A DNA stretch of 64,000 nucleotides from the NCBI GenBank assembly GCA_963792815.1, contig CAWBXR010000004.1, positions 310,001 through 374,000 on the forward strand. The letters are read 5' to 3'. The position numbers were made by a program, and so were the translations under genes. Position 1 is the first letter of the stretch, and the number at the start of each line of letters is the position of its first letter. Positions 44,266 to 53,693 of this stretch are shown here, in pieces. Below the pieces are notes generated by a model, which ran no database searches, had not been told where the DNA came from, and was given only the letters and a program-made list of their open reading frames with translations. Origin of the DNA: JARRPM01 sp963792815. Lineage in GTDB: Bacteria > Pseudomonadota > Gammaproteobacteria > Pseudomonadales > Halieaceae.

Positions 44266-45545
44266 ACGTATTACGGCGAGGAGTGACCGCACTGCTTACG
44301 TCGGCTGTGCTCTATGCAGCTGGTTTGTCAGCCCAAACCCTGCTCATCCAGAACGCGGATGTGGAAACCATGGCAGCCGAGGGAAGGCTTGCAGGCACAG
44401 ACGTGCTGGTGGTGGATGGCCGTATCCTCAACATCGGCAAAAACCTCCCGTCAGAGGGAGTTCGGGTGGTTGACGGAACTGGTAAACGCCTTACACCGGG
44501 CCTTTTTAATGCCTTGACCCATATAGGCGTGGTCGAGATCGATGGGATAGAGCAAACCTGGGACGCTTCAGCCGCGAGTGAGGACTTTACGGCTGCGCTC
44601 AACGTGATTGATGCGTTTAACCCCAACAGCACGTTAATCCCGCAAAATCGAGTTCATGGGTTAACCCGTGTGGTAGTGGCGCCGCTAGCAGCGAACTCGC
44701 TGTTTGCCGGCAAGGTGGCAGTGGCCAACCTGTCCGGCTCTGTCCGGGAAAGTATTGAAAATCAGTCGGTAGGGGTTCTTGTAAACTATAATGAGTTTGC
44801 CGCCGGCGCTGCGGGAGGTTCTCGTGCCGGCGCACTCGCTACCCTTCGAAGGGCGCTACAGGACACGTCGGATTACAGAGCCAACACGCAGCTCTTTCTC
44901 GATGGTGAGGGCCGGGAACTGGGTCTGAGCCTTGATGATCTCGATGCGTTGATCCCTGTTATTGACGGTGGCCAGTACCTGCTTGTAAACGTTTCTCGCG
45001 CAGCAGACATACTGCGAATTCTCGAACTGGGCGAGTCCTTCAACTTGCGGCTTATCCTGGTGGGGGCTGAAGAGGGCTGGATGGTCGCGGAAGAGATCGC
45101 TCGCAGTGGCGCAACCGTTATTCTTGACCCGAGCAGCAACCTTCCCCTCCAGTATGAAACCCTGGGCGCACGCCTGGAAAATGCCGCAATGCTGAACGAT
45201 GCCGGCGTGCGGCTTATGTTTACCGGTATGGGCCGGCAAAATAGCACCCACAATGCTTACCTGGTAGCCCAGTGTGCCGGTATAGCCGTGGCCAATGGCC
45301 TTCCATACGAGGCAGCGCTGCAAGCGCTGTTCACCACACCTGCAGAGGTGTTCGGCCTCGACAACCCCGGCCAGATCGTCGTGGGCGCTAAGGCGGATCT
45401 GGTGCTTTGGAGCAACGACCCGCTGGAAGTCTTGCGTGAGGCGGAACTGGTATTTGTAGATGGCAAGGAAATCCCGATGATGAGTCGATCAACTCGATTG
45501 CGTGATCGCTATTTTGATCAGCTCAGGGATCAGGCGAAAAAATAA
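44262..45545 (+). CDS. Amidohydrolase-like pseudoenzyme partner, exported
   Basis: 427 residues with a signal peptide (VLYAAGLSAQ, cleavage near LSA-QT). The fold is the same as its neighbour's: the start GKRLTPGLFNALTHIG matches GKWLTPGLIDVHSHMG, and both end with the KADLVLWSNDP-type pattern. But H-x-H is A-L-T-H here, the lysine segment is VNYNEF, the HNH and HHA segments are replaced by VNVSRA and VGAEEGW, and the HSDDP aspartate is FTGMGRQNS. So all metal ligands appear lost. It is likely a structural or regulatory subunit of the upstream enzyme. Confidence 0.82.
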   Translation: MNVLRRGVTALLTSAVLYAAGLSAQTLLIQNADVETMAAEGRLAGTDVLVVDGRILNIGKNLPSEGVRVVDGTGKRLTPGLFNALTHIGVVEIDGIEQTWDASAASEDFTAALNVIDAFNPNSTLIPQNRVHGLTRVVVAPLAANSLFAGKVAVANLSGSVRESIENQSVGVLVNYNEFAAGAAGGSRAGALATLRRALQDTSDYRANTQLFLDGEGRELGLSLDDLDALIPVIDGGQYLLVNVSRAADILRILELGESFNLRLILVGAEEGWMVAEEIARSGATVILDPSSNLPLQYETLGARLENAAMLNDAGVRLMFTGMGRQNSTHNAYLVAQCAGIAVANGLPYEAALQALFTTPAEVFGLDNPGQIVVGAKADLVLWSNDPLEVLREAELVFVDGKEIPMMSRSTRLRDRYFDQLRDQAKK

Positions 45546-45697
45546 GGGGTCAGAGTCCATTTAAATATTTGACGGTGTTCCGGGTTTCGTCAGAACCCAC
45601 ACCGAATCTAGAGCAACCCCGGTTTTTTCCAGCCTCTGCTCAATCATCGAGAGTCAGGTCAAAGGGCGCGAGCGGTTGATGTAAAGTGCTCTGACCG
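45546..45697 (+). repeat. GGGGTCAGAGT immediately after the amidohydrolase stop, and ~50-bp unit copy 2
   Basis: The GGGGTCAGAGT at 45546-45556 directly follows the TAA stop at 45543-45545. At 45649-45697 the ~50-bp unit recurs (GAGAGTCAGGTCAAAGGGCGCGAGCGGTTGATGTAAAG split: AGTCAGGTCAAAGGGCGCG, GCGGTTGATGTAAAG, CTCTGACC). The space 45546-45760 shows no gene. Confidence 0.8.
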
Positions 45698-45759
45698 ATG
45701 GTGCATGACCCATTGCGCACTCGCTTATTCAAAAGACCGCGTCAAGCCGCCCACCATGA

Positions 45760-46266
45760 TTAGTCAGCGGCAACCAACCTGCGCATCGCTTCCGCTTTAA
45801 CGCCATCCACAGCGCCGGCAACTTTGTCCAGATTGCTGGCGTCCGACCCGTTTGCAACTTCGTCAAAGATAACTTTGGAGCCGCTGCCTTCGGGCAGGAT
45901 TGTTATGGTCCAGACAACATCGACGGCCATCGACTGGAGTGGGCCGAAGGGCGCCTCCAGCCGCAGCTGCTCGCCCGGGTTTACATACAGCACCTCTCCG
46001 TGTGCGACCGAGCCGCCATCCCATTCCTCCTTCCAGAGCCCGCCAGCGCGAGGATCGAGCGACAGGTTGGCCGCATCGCCGGAATAGGAATGCGCGGGGC
46101 TCCACCAGGTTTCGGGATGCACCAGCCTGTCCCACAGGGCGCCGGGCGGAAGTGACGATACAGCTTCGTGGCGCAGCGTGTAATGGCCAGACAAAGCGGC
46201 AATGACGTCTGCGTTTGTCGATGCCGCAGATGCGGCCAGCAAGAGCAACCCATGGACATATTTCAC
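45760..46266 (-). CDS. Exported SRPBCC/START-like protein
   Basis: 168 residues from a GTG start at 46266, which has GGGAGG 5 bases before it; the upstream frame is not needed. A signal peptide (LLLLAASAASTNA) is followed by a SRPBCC fold: VSSLPPGALWDRLVHPETWWSP, AGGLWKEEWDGGSVAHGEVLYV and VWTITILPEGSGSKV. These are polyketide-cyclase-like binding domains. An exported member would bind a hydrophobic ligand in the periplasm. Confidence 0.8.
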   Translation of the reverse strand: MKYVHGLLLLAASAASTNADVIAALSGHYTLRHEAVSSLPPGALWDRLVHPETWWSPAHSYSGDAANLSLDPRAGGLWKEEWDGGSVAHGEVLYVNPGEQLRLEAPFGPLQSMAVDVVWTITILPEGSGSKVIFDEVANGSDASNLDKVAGAVDGVKAEAMRRLVAAD

Positions 46267-46494
46267 AGTAACCTCCCAAAGTGAAACCTTCCTCAAGTTT
46301 ACCCCTGCATGGCGAATTCGCAATTTATGCACACTCATTCCACCAGGTTAGCTGCGCAATACCTGCACCGCCCGTTCCTCGCCAACGGTGTAACGTACTT
46401 GCGTAACATGTTGGGGCGTATGTCCAATTTGGAGCCTGGTTAGTCGCGCTATTGTGCGGGTGCAGTTCGCCGATTGAGAGAAAGGAAATAAGGG

Positions 46495-46506
46495 CTCTGA
46501 CCCCCT
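46495..46506. repeat. CTCTGACCCCCT repeat copy
   Basis: Inverse orientation copy of the dispersed motif (CTCTGACCCCCT), in the ~280-base space before the small membrane protein at 46548. The rest of this space shows no gene. Confidence 0.7.
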
Positions 46507-46547
46507 ATTCGGTCGCTGGGCTCCGTTTTGGGTGGTAAGCTTCAGGG

Positions 46548-46817
46548 ATGAATTCACAGCTGATTATTGCTCTTGTAGTGCTGGTGGCGGTTGCTGCCCA
46601 TGTAGCGATCTATCGCTGGGTGAAGTTCAAGATCCATGAGGGCGTTATCCTCCAGTTTCTTCGTGATGCGGTAGAAGGCGGGGCACCTGATCACCATCAC
46701 GCGGATGTGATTGCCGCACACACAAAATTGTCCGCAATGCGCGTGGAAATTGTATGCCGGAAAAGTGCAGAGATTGAAGCTGATCCGCAGGTGGAGAATA
46801 GCTGGCGCGCTAAATGA
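46548..46817 (+). CDS. Small single-pass membrane protein, function unknown
   Basis: 89 residues. Residues ~5-24 (IIALVVLVAVAAHVAIYRWV) are one transmembrane helix; the remaining part is soluble with a His-rich DHHHADV. A short start, MNSQLIIAL, follows a weak purine-rich leader. Not recognised. Confidence 0.5.
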   Translation: MNSQLIIALVVLVAVAAHVAIYRWVKFKIHEGVILQFLRDAVEGGAPDHHHADVIAAHTKLSAMRVEIVCRKSAEIEADPQVENSWRAK

Positions 46818-47073
46818 GCCAGAACGACATCACCCGACTAAAAGCCGCCTCTGCAGGCAACCTGTAGTATCCTGCGAATCATCCATCCACTGTCAGCCAT
46901 GCCCGTCTGACCTTCAAGAAAAGGGGTAGGCTGTCTGGGCGGCCTGCTGGTGATGGTTGTTTGCGTGGGCGTGACGGGTGCTTTGCCAGCCCATGCAGGT
47001 CGTCTCCAGGTGTAGACTTGCTGCATAAGCGTATTTATTGTGTTGTCATGTTTTCAAACGGTAATCACACCTT

Positions 47074-48354
47074 ATGACGTCTACAGCCTTCAGTCCGAAC
47101 TATCGCGCCTATGTCCTGTTTATACTTTGGATAACCTACATACTGAATTTTGTAGACAGGCAGCTGATCACCATTCTGCTTGAACCGATCAAGCTTGAGT
47201 TTGGAGCCAGTGATACCGCGATGGGTTTTCTGAGCGGGTTTGCCTTCGCCCTTTTCTACGCCAGCCTCGGCGTGCCGGTAGCCCGGCTGGCCGACCGGTG
47301 GTCACGCCGCAATGTAATCGCAATCTCAGTGGGGCTATGGAGTGCCATGACCGCACTCTGCGGGATGGCGGGCAGTTTCTGGCAGCTGGCTTTGGCCAGA
47401 GTGGGAGTAGGTATAGGGGAGGCGGGCGGCACGCCCCCATCGCACAGCCTTATTGCTGATTACTTTCCTGTTGAAAATCGAGCAACGGCATTGAGTATTC
47501 ATGCCACCGGCACCCAGTTTGGAATCCTGATCGGAATGCTGGGCGGGGCACTCGTTGCGGCAGAGTATGGCTGGCGCATGGCGTTCATCTTTTTCGGCAT
47601 CCCGGGTGTAGTCGTCGGCCTGTTGGTTGCTTTCACCGTGAAAGAGCCGGCTCGGGAGGGTGCTCTTAGCAGTACCACTATGCTTGGGGACATAAAGCAT
47701 ATCTGGGCCCTGCCTGGTTTCTCGCTGATAGCCACGGCAGGCGCGACCACAGCGCTGGCGGCCTACGGGCTGGGAACCTGGTCACCCAGTTTCCTCATGC
47801 GTACCCACGGCCTCAGCCTGGTAGAGACCGGACTGCTGCTCGGCGGCGCGGGCGCAATCAGCGGCATCGTAGGGGCCGTGACAGGCGGTATTCTCTGCGA
47901 TCGTTTGAGTAAGCGCGACCCGCGCTGGCAACTCTGGCTGCCCGCCGCCGGTGCATTCGCCACCGCGCCGCTGATGCTGGGTTTCCTGCTGTGGCCGGAG
48001 TCGCAACAGTTTGCGGTGGGCGACTCGATGGTGCCGGTTGCGATAATCTTCACCTTGCTCGGTGGTGTTGTGGCCGCCTTCTGGATTGGCCCGACCTATG
48101 CCGCGATACAGACATTGTCCCCGGGCAATATGCGCGCCCAGGCGGCGGCGATATTCCTGTTCATGTTCAATTTGGTCGGTATGGGTCTTGGGCCTCTGTT
48201 TATCGGTCTGCTAAGTGATGTAATGGAGCCATCCTTTGGTGTTAACAGCCTGCGTTACGCCATGGCCATCAGCCTGTCACTGGTATTGCTGGGAGGGGTG
48301 CTGTTTCTGCGGGCCGCGCCCCGATATGTAAGCGCCCGGGGACTGGCCGGTTAA
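47074..48354 (+). CDS. MFS transporter, Spinster-like family
   Basis: 426 residues with 12 predicted helices. The N-terminal half has NFVDRQLITILLEPIK, GFALFYASLGVPVARLADR-type motif A region (here SLGVPVARLADRWSRRNV) and GIGEAGGTPPSHSLIADYF, the signature of Spinster (Spns)-like carriers found in proteobacteria. Substrate is unknown: sphingolipid- or lysolipid-like molecules are transported by animal Spns, but bacterial homologues often lie beside aromatic or steroid catabolic genes. Confidence 0.92.
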   Translation: MTSTAFSPNYRAYVLFILWITYILNFVDRQLITILLEPIKLEFGASDTAMGFLSGFAFALFYASLGVPVARLADRWSRRNVIAISVGLWSAMTALCGMAGSFWQLALARVGVGIGEAGGTPPSHSLIADYFPVENRATALSIHATGTQFGILIGMLGGALVAAEYGWRMAFIFFGIPGVVVGLLVAFTVKEPAREGALSSTTMLGDIKHIWALPGFSLIATAGATTALAAYGLGTWSPSFLMRTHGLSLVETGLLLGGAGAISGIVGAVTGGILCDRLSKRDPRWQLWLPAAGAFATAPLMLGFLLWPESQQFAVGDSMVPVAIIFTLLGGVVAAFWIGPTYAAIQTLSPGNMRAQAAAIFLFMFNLVGMGLGPLFIGLLSDVMEPSFGVNSLRYAMAISLSLVLLGGVLFLRAAPRYVSARGLAG

Positions 48355-48379
48355 ATCGCTTAGAAAAATGGCGAAAAAT

Positions 48380-48556
48380 GGGGGTCAGAGTAACTTTTTA
48401 TCGGGTGAATGCGGGAGCGAGTCACGCTGTGAGAGGAAGCGCCTACAGATTGGCGTTTAGCAGTATGCCTGATGGCGTTTCGAGTTCAGTTAGTGGGATA
48501 TAGTGGTAAATATGACTCTGACCCCCATTTAGTAAATGGGACTCTGACCCCCATTT
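48380..48556. repeat. GGGGTCAGAGT repeats flanking the space after the MFS gene
   Basis: One direct copy at 48380-48391 and two inverse copies within 48514-48556 (GACTCTGACCCCCATTTAG and GACTCTGACCCCCATTTAT). The last two share the tail CCCCCATTTA, indicating a duplicated unit of about 27 bases. The ~120 bases between them hold no recognised gene. Confidence 0.85.
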
Positions 48557-48563
48557 ATCTTCT

Positions 48564-48911
48564 TCAGATATCGACCAATACTTTTCCTTTGCTCACAGTC
48601 ACAGGGTAGGTCTGAAGGGCTTTCTCTTTGCGCAGGGTGTTGATCAACTGAATGCCGGGTGGGAAATTGGCCCATTCAGCAACTTCGCCAGAGCGAATGT
48701 CAAACTGTGCGCGATGGAAGGGGCACTGAATCTTGCAACCGTCGATGATTTTGCCCTTTTTGAGGGGCATGAACAGGTGCGTACAGTTAGATTGTGTGGC
48801 GTAAAAGCCGTCATCCAGGTGGAATAACACCAGCTTAACGGCACCTGCAGTCACAGCGATTTGCTGTCCTACAGCGAGATCGGCTTCAGCGCAAACTTCA
48901 TGCTTCATCAT
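48564..48911 (-). CDS. Rieske [2Fe-2S] ferredoxin-like protein
   Basis: 115 residues. Cluster ligands: SNCTHLFMPLKKGKIIDGCK gives C-x-H, and IQCPFHRAQFDIRSG gives C-x2-H, with a 17-residue spacing; the FDIRSGEV loop is standard. Single-domain soluble ferredoxin for oxygenase or nitrite-reductase small-subunit type. It could be the electron donor of the distant Rieske oxygenase (22.2 kb), but there is no linkage, so that is only a possibility. The stop is about 8 bases beyond a repeat copy. Confidence 0.88.
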   Translation of the reverse strand: MMKHEVCAEADLAVGQQIAVTAGAVKLVLFHLDDGFYATQSNCTHLFMPLKKGKIIDGCKIQCPFHRAQFDIRSGEVAEWANFPPGIQLINTLRKEKALQTYPVTVSKGKVLVDI

Positions 48912-49090
48912 TCAGGCTCCACTAGTTACAGGATCCGTAGATCATTCCCCTAAAGCGAGCCAATTACAAGCTGCAGCTGAACCTGGAGAACTAACATTTA
49001 AAGCAGCTACAGGCAGATCAAACTGGGCACGACAGAGTAGGACGGCAGCCTAGCGACAAGATCACCCTGAAGCGTTTTGCCTCCAGCCAA

Positions 49091-49525
49091 CTATTCCGGC
49101 ATGGTTTCCCCGCTGCCACCCATTTCAGCGGGGACATCACGCATCTTCGGCAGGCCATCACGGATAGGGAGAACAGATTCCGAATAGAAAACGTGCAAAG
49201 CGGGTTGATGATCGAAAGTCGGTATGACTGCCGCATACACGTCGACCAATCCCATCTTGGGGTGATCGGTCATGAGGTGGCCACCACAATCCATACACCA
49301 CTTGCGATGGCTGTTATCAGTTTTTGCGTAGGTGCCTATCTTATCTGCGCCCTTGGTCACTTGAACCGACTCAGGTTTCCAAAGTGAGAACGCGTTAACC
49401 GGCCCCGCCGACCAGTGCCGACAGGATTCACAGTGGCAATACCCCATCGCCTCCGGTGAACCGGATATTTCGATTTCAACTGCGCCACAGAAACAACCGC
49501 CTTTAACCGAAGCTTCGCCGCTCAT
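49091..49525 (-). CDS. GFA family protein (glutathione-dependent formaldehyde-activating-like)
   Basis: 144 residues from the ATG of MSGEASVKGG, which has GGAGG 9 bases upstream. Conserved zinc-binding cysteines: GGCFCGAVEIE, YCHCESCRHW, and RKWCMDCGGHLMTD. These define the GFA superfamily (Mss4-like fold). Members mostly have unknown substrates; only some act on S-hydroxymethylglutathione. Confidence 0.9.
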   Translation of the reverse strand: MSGEASVKGGCFCGAVEIEISGSPEAMGYCHCESCRHWSAGPVNAFSLWKPESVQVTKGADKIGTYAKTDNSHRKWCMDCGGHLMTDHPKMGLVDVYAAVIPTFDHQPALHVFYSESVLPIRDGLPKMRDVPAEMGGSGETMPE

Positions 49526-49646
49526 TGCCATACACCTCCAGGATAGATTCATGCAAGCAGCTGCGCCCCGAAAACCGGTAGCCTCTGGCCGGCTGCCAGC
49601 CAAGTATAGACAATAATTTTGCAATGCAAAAAATGGTGCAAAAAAT

Positions 49647-49705
49647 TGGGTCAGAGTAAAGAAATCGGGAGAAAATGGGGTGAGGAGAGAAAATGGGGTC
49701 AGAGT
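49647..49705. repeat. GGGTCAGAGTAA repeats with a diverged copy between
   Basis: A TTGGGTCAGAGTAAAG at 49647-49662 and an ATGGGGTCAGAGTAAGG at 49692-49708, with GAGAAAATGGGG-TGAGGAGAGAAAATGGGGTC linking them as a short tandem repeat (GAGAAAATGGGGT occurs twice). The rest of 49526-49877 shows no gene. Confidence 0.75.
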
Positions 49706-49858
49706 AAGGTGGCCCGTGTTTCACGGACATCCCGAAAAAGAGGACTGGATTGACCCGGATTTCGCGATTCGATAATGAATGGAGCATCTGTTTTCGTTGG
49801 GATAAGGGTTGTGCGTCTTACGTAGAGATCGTTGACTACCATCAGGAGAGATAAAAAG

Positions 49859-50030
49859 TACTCTGACCCCCTTTTCTGATCCCCCTTTCAATTTTGCCGT
49901 CATCAACCTGGCCGATACCGAGCCACCGCTGCTTGGACGCAGTGCAGAACCGGCCGAGGCCAATACCGACCCATCATCCTACGATGTGCTGGGGCGCCGC
50001 TATCAGGCCAGTGTGTCGCTGCGGCTCTAG
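49859..50030 (+). pseudogene. Repeat copy fused to the C-terminal remnant of a TonB-dependent receptor
   Basis: The motif ACTCTGACCCCC at 49859-49870 runs straight into an open frame that reads PPFNFAVINLADTEPP and ends EANTDPSSYDVLGRRYQASV-SLRL with stop at 50028-50030. YDVLGRRY-x-x-x-x-x-x-L is the barrel-closing end of TonB receptors. Only ~48 residues remain, so a receptor gene was truncated, perhaps by events at the repeat. Confidence 0.65.
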
Positions 50031-50161
50031 ACGGGGTGCTTTTATGGGGGAACACCAGTCCGAGGGTTTCTATTGTATCCCCGTATCCATTTCCCATACC
50101 CGTTGCTATATGGAAAAGAAGGCGATATACGGGTATTGCACCAGAGCCGAGATAGCAACCA

Positions 50162-51718
50162 ATGTCCAATTCAACCATGAAGCGCCATAGGCCTGTCACA
50201 CTTTGCCTGCTGCTTTTGCTGTTCGTTTCCCTGCGAGTTCAGGCAGCGGGCCTCGATGAGAAAGCGATTGATGATGTCGCCACCAGGGCGCTCGATGCTT
50301 TCGAGGTTCCCGGTATGGCCATTGCGGTGGTCAGTAACGGAGAGACCATTTTTCTGAAAGGCTATGGCTTGCGTGACGTGGAGCGGGACCTGCCCATTAA
50401 CCCGCGCACCTACTTTCGCATCGGTTCAACCAGCAAGGCCTTCACCAGCGCGGCACTCGCGCTACTTGTTCAGGAGGGCAAGCTGGGCTGGGCTGACAAG
50501 GTGACGGACCATCTGCCCGGGTTCAGCCTCTACGATGCCAAGGCGACACAGGCTTTCTCGGTGCGCGACTTGCTCACCCATCGCTCCGGTCTCTGGAGCG
50601 GAGCGGGAGATTACATGTTGTGGCCTGCGCCCTCGGGCTTCAGCCGGGCCGAGGTGGTCGCCAACCTTCGTCACTTAAAGCCGGTAACGCCGTTCGGCTC
50701 AAACTATGCCTATAGCAACGCGCTCTATGTTGCAGCCGGAGAGCTGATCGCCAGTTTAGCGGGTACACCTTATGAAGCCTTTGTGCAGAAAAAGCTGATG
50801 GAGCCCCTGGGGATTCCCTGCTTTGCCGGCGAGGTGCCCGATGTGGCAATGACCAATGCCGCGGAACCCTATGTGCCTTACCAGGGCAAGCCACTTCGCG
50901 TGGACCGCAATCGTCTCATCGGCAGACCGCCGGTGATGGCGGCCGCGGGCGGGATCACCTGCAATGCCCAGGGGATGGCACGCTGGATGAGCGCTCTGCT
51001 CGCTGGTGGCGAGGGCGTGCTCGCGCCCCGCCAAATTGCCGAGCTGTGGACAGGCATAACGAAAATGGGAGTATCGGCGCGGGAGAGGGAGCGAGACAAA
51101 ACGACGCATCGCGCCTATGCACTCGGCTGGCGGATTGCCGATATCCACGGCTTTGAGACCGTCTCCCACACGGGCACGTTGCTCGGGTTCCAGTCACAGG
51201 TGATGCTGGTGCCCGCAAAAGGCCTTGGGATCACGGTGCTGACTAATGGAGCGAACACCCGGGCACGTTCAGCCGTCATGCAGGCACTGCTGGCATCGTG
51301 GCTCGCGCCCGACGATTCACCGCGGGACTGGATCGTGGAATACACGGCGCCGGTCGCCGCGCCCCGGCAAATGCCCAAACTGCCGGAGACCGTCGATCTG
51401 CCGCTTGAGGCTTATACGGGAACCTATGCTGACACATGGTTCGGCAGCATAACCGTCTCGGCCCGTGAAGACGGGGGGCTGGGACTGGCCAGCACCCGAA
51501 TGCCGGCACTTGCAGGGGCCATGATCCCCCGCTCAGGCCACGAGTTCCTCATAAAATGGTATGACCCGACCGTGGATGCAGACTTTCTTGCCCGCTTTGA
51601 ACCAGGCCCCGACGGAACCGTTACAGGGCTTCGGCTTGCCAGTACCGCAATATCCAGCGGCAGAATGAGTGACCTCAAGGTAATGCATTTTCTGCGTTCC
51701 ACAGATACTGCCAAATGA
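50162..51718 (+). CDS. Exported serine hydrolase, class C beta-lactamase/esterase family
   Basis: 518 residues; an ATG six codons in (MKRHRP) could also start it. Signal peptide LLLLLFVSLRVQAAG. Active-site motifs: STSKAFTSA (S-x-x-K, near residue 92), YAYSNALY (Y-x-N, near ~182) and HTGTLLG (HTG, near ~338). The C-terminal ~110 residues are a lipocalin-like beta domain. Such DUF3471-like members act as D-aminopeptidases, esterases or carboxypeptidases. Confidence 0.9.
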   Translation: MSNSTMKRHRPVTLCLLLLLFVSLRVQAAGLDEKAIDDVATRALDAFEVPGMAIAVVSNGETIFLKGYGLRDVERDLPINPRTYFRIGSTSKAFTSAALALLVQEGKLGWADKVTDHLPGFSLYDAKATQAFSVRDLLTHRSGLWSGAGDYMLWPAPSGFSRAEVVANLRHLKPVTPFGSNYAYSNALYVAAGELIASLAGTPYEAFVQKKLMEPLGIPCFAGEVPDVAMTNAAEPYVPYQGKPLRVDRNRLIGRPPVMAAAGGITCNAQGMARWMSALLAGGEGVLAPRQIAELWTGITKMGVSARERERDKTTHRAYALGWRIADIHGFETVSHTGTLLGFQSQVMLVPAKGLGITVLTNGANTRARSAVMQALLASWLAPDDSPRDWIVEYTAPVAAPRQMPKLPETVDLPLEAYTGTYADTWFGSITVSAREDGGLGLASTRMPALAGAMIPRSGHEFLIKWYDPTVDADFLARFEPGPDGTVTGLRLASTAISSGRMSDLKVMHFLRSTDTAK

Positions 51719-51912
51719 ACTCGTCGGATTTTTAAAAAGCGGCTCATCGTCAGGGCGAAATAGGCACGAAATGCAGGGAGAGATGCGTTCGCTGAATGGG
51801 GCAGAGCGGTGGCTTGAATCCCAGTGCCCAGTGTTGTTGGCTGGTATAAGTTATTTTGGCAGAACCCCCAATTTACTCTTGTTGCTTACTTGCTGGCCCT
51901 CCATTTGTGAAG

Positions 51913-53460
51913 CTACAAGATCCGATTTTTATGGTCAGCCCAGTAGCGGTCTTTCAGCAGGCGCTTGTAGAGTTTTCCAGTGGGCAGGCGTGGAAGTTCA
52001 TCTTCGAAATCAATAGAGGCCGGGCACTTCTGGTGGCTCAGGTGTTCGTCGCAGAAGGCCATCAATTCGGCTACCAGGGCCTCGTCCGCTGTCACGCCTT
52101 CCACTACCTGTACCACGGCTTTTACCTCTTCACCCAGGTCTTCATTGGGCACGCCAAAAACAGCAGCGTCCATCACTTTAGGGTGGGTAATGAGAAGATT
52201 CTCGGTTTCCTGGGGGTAGATGTTCACCCCGCCCGAGATAATCATGAAGGTGGCACGGTCGGTGAGGAACAGGAATCCGTCCTCCACGTAACCCACATCG
52301 CCGACGGTGCTCATGGTGCCATCCGCAGAGCGCCCTTCCCGGGTTTTTTCCTCATTGTTGAAGTAGGTGAAGTCGCTGGCGGTCTTGAACCAGATTTCGC
52401 CGGATACACCCGGCGGGCAGGGTTTGCCGTCTTCGTCCAGTATGTGCAGGTCACCCAGCATTACCTTGCCCACGGTGCCTTTGTGCTGCAGCCATTCCTC
52501 GCTGTTGCAGGCGGTGAAACCAAGGCCTTCGGTGGCGCCGTAATATTCGTGGATGATAGGCCCCCACCAGTCAATCATGGCTTCTTTCACCTGTATGGGG
52601 CAGGGAGCCGCCGCGTGAATGGCAACTTCCAGGGAGCGCAGGTCTGCCTTTGCTCTCACTTCCGGTGGCAGCTTGAGCATACGGCTGAACATGGTAGGCA
52701 CCAGTTGCGTGTGGGTAATCTTGTACTGGCAGATTAACTCCAGAAACAACTGCGGATCGAAGCGTTCCATGATAACCGCCGTACCCCCCTTGCGAATGGT
52801 GAGGTTCACGGCGGTTTGTGGGGCAGAGTGGTAGAGCGGGGCTGGAGATAGATAGATCATATCCTCGCGGTAATGCCATAGCGCCGTAAGAAATTCAAGA
52901 AGCGGCGGTAGTTCACCGGGGTTGACCTCTTCCAGTGGGCGCAGTATGCCTTTCGGCTGCCCGGTTGTGCCCGAAGAGTACAGCATGGGCGTGCCCAGAC
53001 ACTCATCAGCAATCGGTGTTGCCGGGTAGGCGGCCACTGCTTCCTCGTAATTCACAACCGTTGGCGTATCCCCGTCACCACCCACTACCAGACACTTGAT
53101 GATATTTGGGGCGTGGGCCAGTGCCTCGCGCGCCACGGGCAGCCTTTTAGCGGAGGTAATGAGAATCTTTGATTCGCTGTTGTTAAGTATGTAAGCAAGC
53201 TCGTCGGCTTTGAGGTAGGAGTTAATGCAGGTGTAATACAGGCCACTGCGCTCGCCTGCCGCGCTGCATTCCTGGTAGCGACTGTTGTTTTCCATGAAAA
53301 CTGAATAGTGGTCCAGGCGCTGCAAGCCGTGGCTGCGCAGGAGGTGCGCAAGTCTGTTGGCGCGCGCCTCCAGCTCCGCATAGCTGATGGTCTCACCTGT
53401 CTCCGCCATGATTATGGCAGCGCGGTCGGGGTGTTGCCTGGCGTACTTGCCCGGATACAT
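51913..53460 (-). CDS. AMP-dependent acyl-CoA synthetase
   Basis: 515 residues. A3 P-loop LYSSGTTGQPKGIL (~residue 158), A5 YYGATEGLGF, A7/A8 GDVGYVEDGFLFLTDRATFM and ISGGVNIYPQETE, and A10 LPRLPTGKLYKRLL with catalytic lysine. Typical of fatty or aromatic acyl-CoA synthetases (FadD/benzoate type); the acid is not predictable. It could activate a carboxylic acid for catabolism. Single gene on this strand between repeat-bearing spaces. Confidence 0.93.
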   Translation of the reverse strand: MYPGKYARQHPDRAAIIMAETGETISYAELEARANRLAHLLRSHGLQRLDHYSVFMENNSRYQECSAAGERSGLYYTCINSYLKADELAYILNNSESKILITSAKRLPVAREALAHAPNIIKCLVVGGDGDTPTVVNYEEAVAAYPATPIADECLGTPMLYSSGTTGQPKGILRPLEEVNPGELPPLLEFLTALWHYREDMIYLSPAPLYHSAPQTAVNLTIRKGGTAVIMERFDPQLFLELICQYKITHTQLVPTMFSRMLKLPPEVRAKADLRSLEVAIHAAAPCPIQVKEAMIDWWGPIIHEYYGATEGLGFTACNSEEWLQHKGTVGKVMLGDLHILDEDGKPCPPGVSGEIWFKTASDFTYFNNEEKTREGRSADGTMSTVGDVGYVEDGFLFLTDRATFMIISGGVNIYPQETENLLITHPKVMDAAVFGVPNEDLGEEVKAVVQVVEGVTADEALVAELMAFCDEHLSHQKCPASIDFEDELPRLPTGKLYKRLLKDRYWADHKNRIL

Positions 53461-53545
53461 GGGTTCGCTCCCTGCTTATTCTTACTATGGCTAATAGTGC
53501 GTTAGTTTGTTGGATTTTCCCAGCTCAGCTTTTGGAAAGGAATAT

Positions 53546-53557
53546 GGGGTCAGAGTC
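53546..53557. repeat. ATGGGGTCAGAGTC repeat copy
   Basis: A direct copy of the dispersed motif in the 233-base space between the divergently transcribed acyl-CoA synthetase and PPK2 genes. Confidence 0.7.
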
Positions 53558-53693
53558 AGGTAGTCCGGGATTTCTCGCAAAGATAAGTTAGCTTTTGGGT
53601 ACTGCTGCAATTGCAAATCCTTGATACGCATCATGGTGGCATTCCAAGTGATCAGCTTTAATGGTCGATTTGATCGACTGAGGGGGAAATGCA

